Assembly: GCA_003241215.1 (NCBI GenBank)
Contig: QFOL01000100.1
Span: 1-13,267, forward strand
Direction: 5' to 3'
DNA: 13,267 bases
Source of the DNA: Agrobacterium fabrum
GTDB taxonomy: Bacteria > Pseudomonadota > Alphaproteobacteria > Rhizobiales > Rhizobiaceae
Shown here: positions 7,736-13,267 of the stretch, piece after piece
How positions within the stretch are numbered: the stretch's first letter is position 1
Layout: each line of letters opens with the position of its first letter
Position numbers and translations under genes: made by a program
The notes under the pieces: generated by a model
The model's database searches: none
What the model saw: only the letters and a program-made list of their open reading frames with translations
What the model was told of the DNA's origin: nothing

Positions 7736-7763
7736 GCCGCCGCGATGAGACCATTGCGGCGGC
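7736..7763. other. GC-rich inverted repeat after the SDR gene
   Basis: GCCGCCGC (7736-7743) and GCGGCGGC (7756-7763) form a perfect 8-bp stem with a 12-base loop, nine bases past the SDR stop. No T tract follows on the plus strand, so it may protect the mRNA 3' end or act as a weak terminator rather than a full intrinsic terminator. Confidence 0.4.
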
Positions 7764-7857
7764 TTCCACTGGGTCGCCGCCATTGGCGCTCAAAAATATT
7801 GGCAGAAGCGCAAAACCGCGTTAAGCAACGGCAATCTCCAGTTTTTTGGGTGCCGCG

Positions 7858-8505
7858 ATGGATTTCGTTCCAAATCTGCCAACATTGATCGCCTTCACCA
7901 TCGCCATTCTGCTTCTGGCGGTGACGCCGGGGCCTGACATGACGCTGTGGATCAGCCGCTCGCTGCGCGAGGGCCGGGCGGCAGGGTTCATGACGCTTGT
8001 CGGAACCAATATCGGCATCACCGTCCACACGATGCTCGTCGCTTTCGGCGTCGCCGCCCTCATCGTCGCCTCACCGACAGCCTTCTTGATCCTGAAGACT
8101 GGCGGAGCAGCCTATCTGGTCTGGCTCGCCATTCAGGCGATCCGCAAGGGCTCGGATTTCGTGATGGTGAAAAGCACCGGCGAGAAGGCGCAACCCTCGC
8201 TGAAATCGGCCTTGTTGAACGGCATCTGGGTCAACCTGCTGAACCCGAAGATCATCATCTTTTTCATGACCTTCCTGCCGCAATTCGTCAGCGCGTCCGA
8301 TCCGCATGTGACAGGCAAGCTGATCTTCCTCGGCATCTGGTCGATCATCGTCGCGCTGCCGATCGGCATCGGCATCGTGATTGCCGCAGATGTCCTCTCC
8401 GCCTGGCTGCAACGCAACCGGAAAATTCTGCGCGGGCTGGATTATACGATCGCCGGCGTCTTTTCGCTCTTCGCCGTCAAGATTTTCTTCACACAGACGC
8501 GCTGA
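7858..8505 (+). CDS. LysE/RhtB-family amino-acid exporter
   Basis: A 215-residue inner-membrane protein of the LysE/RhtB translocator family, which exports amino acids such as lysine, homoserine, homoserine lactone or threonine. The family signature LLLAVTPGPDM ends the first span (18-28). The conserved polar segment NPKIIIFFMTFLPQFV (129-144) and a long final span (about 187-212) follow; about six hydrophobic segments are visible. The ATG at 7858 gives the expected N-terminus (MDFVPNLPTLIAF). A TTG four codons upstream (7846) is open but less likely. The ribosome binding site is weak (GGG about eight bases upstream). The exported substrate cannot be assigned. The gene is followed by a clear hairpin terminator. 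Confidence 0.92.
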   Translation: MDFVPNLPTLIAFTIAILLLAVTPGPDMTLWISRSLREGRAAGFMTLVGTNIGITVHTMLVAFGVAALIVASPTAFLILKTGGAAYLVWLAIQAIRKGSDFVMVKSTGEKAQPSLKSALLNGIWVNLLNPKIIIFFMTFLPQFVSASDPHVTGKLIFLGIWSIIVALPIGIGIVIAADVLSAWLQRNRKILRGLDYTIAGVFSLFAVKIFFTQTR

Positions 8506-8513
8506 AGGCAAAA

Positions 8514-8535
8514 AAAGGCGCCGAGAGGCGCCTTT
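8514..8535. terminator. Bidirectional intrinsic terminator between LysE gene and ABC operon
   Basis: AAAGGCGCC (8514-8522) and GGCGCCTTT (8527-8535) form a perfect 9-bp stem with the loop GAGA. Read leftward, the stem runs into seven T residues, a strong terminator for the ABC transporter operon, whose last stop is eight bases away. Read rightward it ends in TTT, enough for weaker termination of the LysE gene. Confidence 0.85.
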
Positions 8536-8542
8536 CCTGCAA

Positions 8543-9337
8543 TCAGCCGATCAGCAACTCATCGTCATCGAGCTTCTGGCCGCGTATCTTGCGGAACATG
8601 TCGATCAGGTCTTCGACCTCGAGATCCTTGCGGCTGTCGCCGGAAACATCGAGTACGATCTCACCGGCATGCAGCATGATCGTACGGGTGCCATAGTCCA
8701 GCGCCTGACGCATGGAATGGGTGACCATCAGCGTCGTCAGCTTGCGCTCAGTCACCACCTTGCGGGTCAGTTCCATCACGAATTCTGCCATGCCGGGATC
8801 GAGCGCCGCCGTATGCTCGTCGAGAAGCAACACATCCGAGCCAGCGAGCGTCGCCATGACGAGCGAGACAGCCTGCCTCTGGCCGCCGGACAGAAGATCC
8901 ATGCGGTCCTTCAGGCGGTTTTCCAGCCCGAGATTGAGCGAAGCGATGCGCTCCTTGAAGAAATCCCGCCGGCCGCGCCCGAGCGCCGGCAGAAGGCCGC
9001 GACGCTCGCCGCGCGACGCCGCCAGCGCCAGATTTTCCTCGATGGTGAGCGCGCCGCAGCTGCCCGCCAGCGGATCCTGAAACACGCGCGCCACCCGTCC
9101 CGCCCGGCTAGCGGTCGGCTTGCGGGTAACATCGGCGCCGCCGATCACAACCTTGCCCGCCGTCGGCAGAACATCGCCAGCCAAAACTCCGAGCAGCGTT
9201 GATTTGCCGGCACCATTGGAGCCGATGACGGTGACGAAGGAGCCATCCTCGATGGTGAGGTCGATCTTGGACAGCGCCTGCTTTTGCAGCGGCGTGCCAC
9301 GCCCGAAGACGACCTGGATGTCGGAAAGGGAAATCAC
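8543..9337 (-). CDS. ABC transporter ATP-binding protein (TrpZ-like, COG1101 type)
   Basis: The 264-residue cytosolic ATPase of the importer encoded just upstream. All nucleotide-site motifs are intact: Walker A GSNGAGKST (39-47), Q-loop glutamine Q87 in RVFQDP, signature LSGGQRQ (149-155), Walker B VLLLDE (169-174) and switch histidine H207. The RVFQDPLAGSCGALTIEEN and LLLDEHTAALDP wording is typical of the group found with a PF04392 binding protein and a LivH-like permease (streptococcal TrpXYZ type), recalled rather than searched. The start is GTG at 9337: it overlaps the permease stop as GTGA and has GGGGGAG seven bases upstream. The four-base overlap implies translational coupling. It is the last gene of the operon, followed by the terminator at 8514-8535. 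Confidence 0.93.
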   Translation of the reverse strand: MISLSDIQVVFGRGTPLQKQALSKIDLTIEDGSFVTVIGSNGAGKSTLLGVLAGDVLPTAGKVVIGGADVTRKPTASRAGRVARVFQDPLAGSCGALTIEENLALAASRGERRGLLPALGRGRRDFFKERIASLNLGLENRLKDRMDLLSGGQRQAVSLVMATLAGSDVLLLDEHTAALDPGMAEFVMELTRKVVTERKLTTLMVTHSMRQALDYGTRTIMLHAGEIVLDVSGDSRKDLEVEDLIDMFRKIRGQKLDDDELLIG

Positions 9338-10215
9338 GATGTTGCTCCCCCACGGCGCAGTCGGGGCAGGATCAACGCGATGGCTACCAGTACCGCCGTT
9401 ACAAAATTGAGATCGGACGCCTTGAGACCCAGCACGTCACTCGACAGGGCAAGCTGGATGGCGAGACGATAGGCGATGGAGCCGAAGACGCAGCCGATCA
9501 GCGCGATCAGAATGCCACGCGCCCCGAACAGCGTCTCGCCGATGATGACGGCCGCAAGCCCGACGACGATGGTGCCGACACCGGAGGTCACATCGGCAAA
9601 ACCATTGGTCTGCGCAAACAATGCGCCGCCAAGCGCCACCAGCGCGTTTGAAAGCGCCATGCCGAGATAGATCTGGTTACCGGTCTTCACGCCCTGGGCG
9701 CGCGCCATCCGGGCGTTGGCGCCCGTGGCGCGCATGGCAAGGCCGGCATCGCTTTCAAGGAAACGCCAGACCAGAATGACCGCGATCAACACCAACGCGC
9801 CGACGAACAGCGGCCGCACCAGATATTCCGACAGGCCGAGACCGTAAAACGGCGAGATCATCGTGTCCTGATTGAGCAGCGCCACATTCGGCTTTCCCAT
9901 CACCCTCAGGTTCACGGAAAACAGCGCGATCATCGTCAGGATCGAGGCAAGCAGATTGAGGATTTTAAAACGCACGTTGAGCGTGGCGGTGACGACGCCC
10001 GCAGCAGCACCGGCAACCATGGCAACCGCCGTAGCAACCCAGGCATTCAGACCGGCGATGATCAGCACGGCAGCTACGGCGGCGCCGAGCGGAAACGAAC
10101 CGTCCACGGTCAGGTCAGGAAAATCGAGCACCCGGAAAGCGAGATAAACGCCGATCGCCACGAAAGCGAAGACCAGTCCCAGCTCCACGGCACCCCAGAA
10201 GGCGATTTGGCTCAC
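9334..10215 (-). CDS. ABC transporter permease (TrpY-like, BPD_transp_2 type)
   Basis: A 293-residue inner-membrane permease with about eight hydrophobic spans, related to the LivH/RbsC class. The cytoplasmic coupling region GLAMRATGANARMARAQGV (about 159-177) is the class hallmark, and GVGTIVVGLAAVIIGETLFG follows. The N-terminal segment VLDFPDLTVDGSFPLGAAV is characteristic of permeases paired with PF04392-type binding proteins. The start is GTG at 10215, supported by AAGGA seven bases upstream; no nearby ATG fits better. It lies 106 bases after the binding-protein gene, across a hairpin, and overlaps the ATPase gene by four bases. The transported substrate is unknown. Confidence 0.92.
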   Translation of the reverse strand: MSQIAFWGAVELGLVFAFVAIGVYLAFRVLDFPDLTVDGSFPLGAAVAAVLIIAGLNAWVATAVAMVAGAAAGVVTATLNVRFKILNLLASILTMIALFSVNLRVMGKPNVALLNQDTMISPFYGLGLSEYLVRPLFVGALVLIAVILVWRFLESDAGLAMRATGANARMARAQGVKTGNQIYLGMALSNALVALGGALFAQTNGFADVTSGVGTIVVGLAAVIIGETLFGARGILIALIGCVFGSIAYRLAIQLALSSDVLGLKASDLNFVTAVLVAIALILPRLRRGGATS

Positions 10216-10277
10216 GGTAATGTCCTTGTTATTGCCGCCATCAGGCGGAGACGGGCACCGTCTCGTGCCACGTAAAA

Positions 10278-10302
10278 CGGGCGGCGAAATTACCGCCGCC
10301 CG
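10278..10302 (-). terminator. Terminator-like hairpin between binding-protein and permease genes
   Basis: CGGGCGGCG (10278-10286) and CGCCGCCCG (10294-10302) form a perfect 9-bp GC stem with a seven-base loop, 19 bases past the binding-protein stop. On the minus strand the stem is followed by TTTT. In binding-protein-dependent importers such an element often limits read-through or protects the 3' end, so the binding protein is made in excess over membrane subunits; that role is inferred here. Confidence 0.6.
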
Positions 10303-10321
10303 CGATTCAGTCTGGTTTCGG

Positions 10322-11275
10322 TTAGTCGACGATCTTGGTGGCGCGCTTGGTCACGCTTTCAGGGAAGGTCACGCCGACCTGCGCCGCCACCTTCTTGTTG
10401 ATCACCAGATCCGTACCGACTGCGACAGTGGCCGGAATGTCGCCCGGCTTTTCACCCTTGAGGATACGGACAACGACAGCGCCGGTCTGTTTGCCAACGT
10501 CGAAATAGTTGAAGCCAAGGGCCGCAATCGCACCGCGCGCAACAGAATCCGTGTCCGCGGCATAAAGCGGGATCTTGGCTTCGCTCGCAACGCCGGCTGC
10601 CGCCTCGAAAGCGGAAACGATGGTGTTGTCGGTCGGAACGTAGATCACATCAGCCTTACCGACCAGAGCGCGCGTTGCACCCTGAACTTCAGCGGACTTG
10701 GTGGCGACGGATTCGACAACCTTCAGACCAGCCTTGTCTGCTTCGGCCTTCAGCAAAGCGAGCGTCGAGGCGGAATTGGCTTCAGCCGAGTTGTAGATGA
10801 AACCGATGGACTTGGCGTTCGGCGAGATTTCCTTGATGAGTGCCAGATGCTCGCCAACCGGCAACATGTCGGAAAGACCGGTCACGTTGCCGCCGGGCTT
10901 TTCCATGCTCTTGACGAGCTGTGCGCCGACCGGGTCGGAGACCGCCGTGAAGACAACGGGAATATCGCGCGTGGCCGCAACGACAGCCTGCGCCGACGGC
11001 GTGGAGATCGGCACGATGACGTTCGGGGCGTCACCCACGAACTGGCGCGCGATCTGCGCTGCGGTGCCGGGATTGCCCTGAGCGGACTCATACAGGAACT
11101 TGAGGTTCTCGCCTTCCTTGTAACCGGCTTCGGCAAGGGCGGCCTTCACGCCATCGCGGGCGGCATCAAGCGCCGGATGTTCGACGATGGCGGTGACGGC
11201 GACGGTGACGTTCTCGGCCTTGGCCGGCAGAACGATGGCGCTCGCGGCAGCGAGAGCCAGAATGAATGCGCGCAT
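10322..11275 (-). CDS. ABC transporter substrate-binding protein (TrpX-like, PF04392/COG2984 type)
   Basis: A 317-residue periplasmic binding protein that should deliver a small solute to the permease and ATPase genes downstream. A Sec signal peptide is clear: MRAFILALAAASAIVLPAKA with predicted cleavage after A20. There is no lipobox cysteine, so the mature protein is soluble. The mature part begins ENVTVAVTAIVEHPALDAAR and holds IPVVFTAVSDPVGAQLV and GGNVTGLSD, typical of the COG2984 family. The ATG at 11275 has AGGAGG six bases upstream, a very strong ribosome binding site; an open upstream extension to 11320 is rejected. Relatives have been linked to tryptophan, tyrosine or other aromatic uptake in Gram-positive bacteria, but no substrate can be assigned here. 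It is first in its operon, 108 bases after rlmN on the same strand; no clear promoter was found in that gap. Confidence 0.93.
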   Translation of the reverse strand: MRAFILALAAASAIVLPAKAENVTVAVTAIVEHPALDAARDGVKAALAEAGYKEGENLKFLYESAQGNPGTAAQIARQFVGDAPNVIVPISTPSAQAVVAATRDIPVVFTAVSDPVGAQLVKSMEKPGGNVTGLSDMLPVGEHLALIKEISPNAKSIGFIYNSAEANSASTLALLKAEADKAGLKVVESVATKSAEVQGATRALVGKADVIYVPTDNTIVSAFEAAAGVASEAKIPLYAADTDSVARGAIAALGFNYFDVGKQTGAVVVRILKGEKPGDIPATVAVGTDLVINKKVAAQVGVTFPESVTKRATKIVD

Positions 11276-11383
11276 GGATATCCTCCTGTTGGTTCCCTGT
11301 TTTCGTCTTCTTAGGAACAAGACAGAACGAAATCAATCAGAGAACCGCGGCAAATCAAGCTTTATGGCGCAATTGCGGCTGAT

Positions 11384-12622
11384 TCAGTCATCTGCGCCGT
11401 GGTTTGCGATCATCATCGCCTCGAAAGCCAGCCTTTCGGTCTTGCGCATGCGCTCGGATTCCGACTTCAGCTGACCGCAGGCGGCGAGGATATCGCGGCC
11501 GCGCGGCGTGCGGATCGGCGAGGCATAACCCGCCTGATTGATGAAATCGGCGAACTTCTCGATCTGCACCCAGTCCGAGCACTGATAATTGGTGCCCGGC
11601 CAGGGATTGAACGGAATGAGATTGATCTTGGCCGGTACACCCTTCAGAAGCTGCACCAGCATCTTGGCGTCTTCCAGGCTGTCATTGACGTCCTTCAGCA
11701 TCACGTATTCGAAGGTGATGCGGCGGGCGTTGGAAAGGCCCGGATATTTGCGGCAGGCCTCGATCAGCTCTTTCAGCGGATATTTCTTGTTAATCGGCAC
11801 CAGCATGTCGCGCAACTCGTCACGCACCGCATGCAGTGAAATCGCCAGCATCACGCCGATCTCATCGCCGGTGCGGAAGATTTCCGGCACGACGCCCGAG
11901 GTGGAGAGCGTCACGCGACGCTTGGAGAGCGACAGGCCATCGCCATCGGTCGCGATCAGAAGCGCGGTCTTCACATGCTCGAAATTATAGAGCGGCTCGC
12001 CCATGCCCATCATCACGATGTTGGAAACCTTGCGGCCTTCGCTCGGCACATAGGCGCCCACCGGCGTCGAACCATCGGGAAAATCACCCAGCCGGTCACG
12101 CGCCAGCAGAAGCTGGGAGAGGATTTCTTCGGCCGTCAGGTTGCGCACAAGACGCTGTGTGCCGGTGTGACAGAAGGAACAGGTCAGCGAACAGCCCACC
12201 TGGCTCGAGATGCACAGCGTGCCGCGCCCCTCTTCGGGAATATAGACCGTCTCGATTTCGACCGGACGTCCGGCGCCACGCGGCGGAAACCGCATCAGCC
12301 ATTTGCGAGTGCCGTCATTGGAGATCTGCTCCTCGACGATTTCCGGGCGGGCGATGGTGAAGGCGGCCTTCAGCTTCTCACGAAGCTCCTTGGCGACATT
12401 GGTCATATTGTCGAAATCGGAGACACCGCGCACATAAAGCCAGTTCCACAACTGGCTGACGCGCATCTTCACCTGCTTCTGCGGCACACCGATCTCCGAA
12501 AGCGCCTCACCCATTTCTTCACGGGTCATGCCGATCAGCGACGGCTTGCCCGACATCAGATCGCTATTGGCGATCAGCGGGGTTTTGATTGCCAGGCCGG
12601 CAGGAGCTTGCATTACGGACAT
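11384..12622 (-). CDS. rlmN: Dual-specificity 23S rRNA/tRNA adenine-C2 methyltransferase RlmN (radical SAM)
   Basis: Methylates C2 of A2503 in 23S rRNA and A37 of certain tRNAs by a radical SAM mechanism with a methyl-cysteine relay, supporting translational fidelity. The 412 residues include an N-terminal RNA-binding domain (about 30-115) and the radical SAM core. The iron-sulfur cysteines are C144, C148 and C151 in [10 protein letters not shown]382 in ILAACGQL is the methyl-carrying cysteine, and E124 in EIETVYIP is probably the catalytic glutamate. GMGEPLYNF is the SAM-binding motif. The ATG at 12622 has GGGA seven bases upstream; a GTG one codon earlier and an ATG at 12613 are alternatives. 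A perfect TTGACA lies on the minus strand at 12730-12735, but no good -10 follows, so the promoter is uncertain. Confidence 0.96.
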   Translation of the reverse strand: MSVMQAPAGLAIKTPLIANSDLMSGKPSLIGMTREEMGEALSEIGVPQKQVKMRVSQLWNWLYVRGVSDFDNMTNVAKELREKLKAAFTIARPEIVEEQISNDGTRKWLMRFPPRGAGRPVEIETVYIPEEGRGTLCISSQVGCSLTCSFCHTGTQRLVRNLTAEEILSQLLLARDRLGDFPDGSTPVGAYVPSEGRKVSNIVMMGMGEPLYNFEHVKTALLIATDGDGLSLSKRRVTLSTSGVVPEIFRTGDEIGVMLAISLHAVRDELRDMLVPINKKYPLKELIEACRKYPGLSNARRITFEYVMLKDVNDSLEDAKMLVQLLKGVPAKINLIPFNPWPGTNYQCSDWVQIEKFADFINQAGYASPIRTPRGRDILAACGQLKSESERMRKTERLAFEAMMIANHGADD

Positions 12623-12773
12623 CACGCTATCCCATCATTCCATGCATCGCACGACCGGCCTGTCGGATAGGCGGAAAATCGTCGGCATGTCGAGAAAATC
12701 AAAGGCGGAGCACTTTGCGCGCATCCGCCTGTCAATGTTGCCGCGCCTTTAGCATCAAACTGGTAAAAACGCA

Positions 12774-12798
12774 AATGGCCGGTCAAGGACCGGCCATT
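12774..12798 (-). terminator. Intrinsic terminator after the IalB-family gene
   Basis: AATGGCCGGTC (12774-12784) and GACCGGCCATT (12788-12798) form a perfect 11-bp stem with a three-base loop, about 25 bases past the stop. On the minus strand it is followed by TGCGTTTTT. This separates the IalB-family gene from rlmN. Confidence 0.8.
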
Positions 12799-12822
12799 GT
12801 CGAATACAATAAAACGTCGGGA

Positions 12823-13266
12823 TTACTTGCAGCTCTCGATCTGCTTGAGAGCAGCCGAAATACCCGAAAGCGAGTAGGAATAGGATGTCGCGGTGCCGCG
12901 GCCGGAGGTGGCCTTGACGGTCATCGACTTGCCGCCCTTCATGGCGGCCACGAGAGCAGGCTCTTCAGCGGCGTTCTCAACCCAGGCAGCCTTGTCCTTG
13001 GTGAACATGACGAAGTTCCTGTTGTCGATCGTCACATTGACCTTGGAACCCTGCTTCAGCGGGTAACCCACCATGGCCTGCGGCTCATAGGAAATGTTCT
13101 GGCCCGGGCGCTGCGAGACGATGAAGAAGATATCGCCGTGGTCGACGCTCGCCGGTTCCTTGGCGGTCGGAATGGAAAGAACGTAGCAGACGGTGCTGTT
13201 GCCCGATTTGTACGAATAGGCACCCCAAGCATTGAACTGCTGGATGCGCGTGGGCGACTGTGCAGA
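12823..13266 (-). CDS. IalB-family (invasion associated locus B) protein, 5' end outside window
   Basis: The last 147 residues of a protein whose start lies right of the window; the frame is open to the edge. Visible family features: QQFNAWGAYSYKSGNSTVCY near the start of the fragment, GYPLKQGSKVNVTIDNRNF, FTKDKAAWVENAAEEPALV, MKGGKSMTVKATSGRGT, YSYSLSGISAALKQIE and a terminal cysteine (SCK). The first cysteine (VCY) and the terminal one are positioned to form the usual disulfide. IalB-type proteins (PF06776) are small exported envelope proteins of alphaproteobacteria. The name comes from Bartonella erythrocyte invasion, but free-living Rhizobiales carry them too, so an invasion role should not be assumed. 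A signal peptide is expected but lies outside the window. Internal ATG at 13074 is not the start because homology continues upstream. Confidence 0.88.
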   Translation of the reverse strand, partial: SAQSPTRIQQFNAWGAYSYKSGNSTVCYVLSIPTAKEPASVDHGDIFFIVSQRPGQNISYEPQAMVGYPLKQGSKVNVTIDNRNFVMFTKDKAAWVENAAEEPALVAAMKGGKSMTVKATSGRGTATSYSYSLSGISAALKQIESCK

Positions 13267-13267
13267 T

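Noticed and set aside
6737..7783. Open frame of 348 codons on the minus strand opposite the SDR gene
   Set aside because: The plus-strand SDR has complete catalytic motifs; the opposite frame has no recognisable domain and no ribosome binding site.
10220..11314. Long open frame (364 codons) on the plus strand opposite the binding-protein gene
   Set aside because: It is antisense to a gene with a signal peptide, strong ribosome binding site and family motifs; a shadow of GC-biased third positions.
12688..12753. Small open frame of 21 codons (MSRKSKAEHF...) upstream of rlmN on the plus strand
   Set aside because: It has no ribosome binding site and lies in the region expected to hold the rlmN promoter on the other strand.
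1..13267. Defence island, mobile element or biosynthetic cluster
   Set aside because: Every long gene is an identifiable housekeeping, regulatory or transport gene with uniform base composition. No transposase, integrase, nuclease or toxin-antitoxin pair was seen, so no new multi-gene system is claimed.

Overview
The window reads as ordinary chromosomal DNA from an alphaproteobacterium, most likely Rhizobiaceae (Agrobacterium/Rhizobium type). The support is high-GC coding sequence with strong GC third positions, an alphaproteobacterial style of RlmN and TypA, an IalB-family envelope protein, and a three-gene periplasmic ABC transporter of the TrpXYZ-like type. No rRNA, tRNA, CRISPR array, insertion sequence, phage gene or recombinase gene was seen. 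The genus is inferred from protein flavour, not from a search.

Layout, left to right. (1) 1-661, minus: the 5' part of typA (BipA ribosome-associated GTPase), cut by the window edge and carrying a reading-frame break after codon 39. (2) 824-2884, minus: an M3-family zinc peptidase, best matched to peptidyl-dipeptidase Dcp. (3) 3059-3484, plus: a 141-residue acidic protein of unknown function, divergent from dcp. (4) 3618-5279, plus: a MarR-family regulator followed 6 bases later by a Bcr/CflA-type MFS efflux pump, probably one regulator-pump operon. A strong hairpin at 5281-5310 separates it from (5) argG, 5333-6556, minus, which converges on it. (6) A 315-base divergent promoter region, then plus-strand genes for an SDR dehydrogenase (6872-7726) and a LysE/RhtB amino-acid exporter (7858-8505). 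These end at a second bidirectional terminator (8514-8535). (7) 8543-11275, minus: an ABC importer with binding protein first, then permease, then ATPase. A terminator-like hairpin follows the binding-protein gene, and the permease and ATPase genes overlap by four bases. (8) 11384-12622, minus: rlmN, the radical-SAM 23S rRNA/tRNA adenine-C2 methyltransferase. (9) 12823-13266, minus: the C-terminal part of an IalB-family protein, cut by the right edge, with its own terminator.

How the genes work together: most are independent housekeeping or transport units (translation, peptide turnover, arginine synthesis, rRNA modification). The two clear functional groups are the MarR/MFS pair (regulated efflux) and the ABC importer, whose substrate cannot be read from sequence. 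The most notable observation is the break in typA: about 32 bases are missing relative to the family at the switch I region, while the downstream frame stays open to the window edge. That means either a recent loss of function or a sequence/assembly error. I found no convincing new multi-gene system. The uncharacterised protein at 3059-3484 and the ABC importer of unknown substrate are the best leads.
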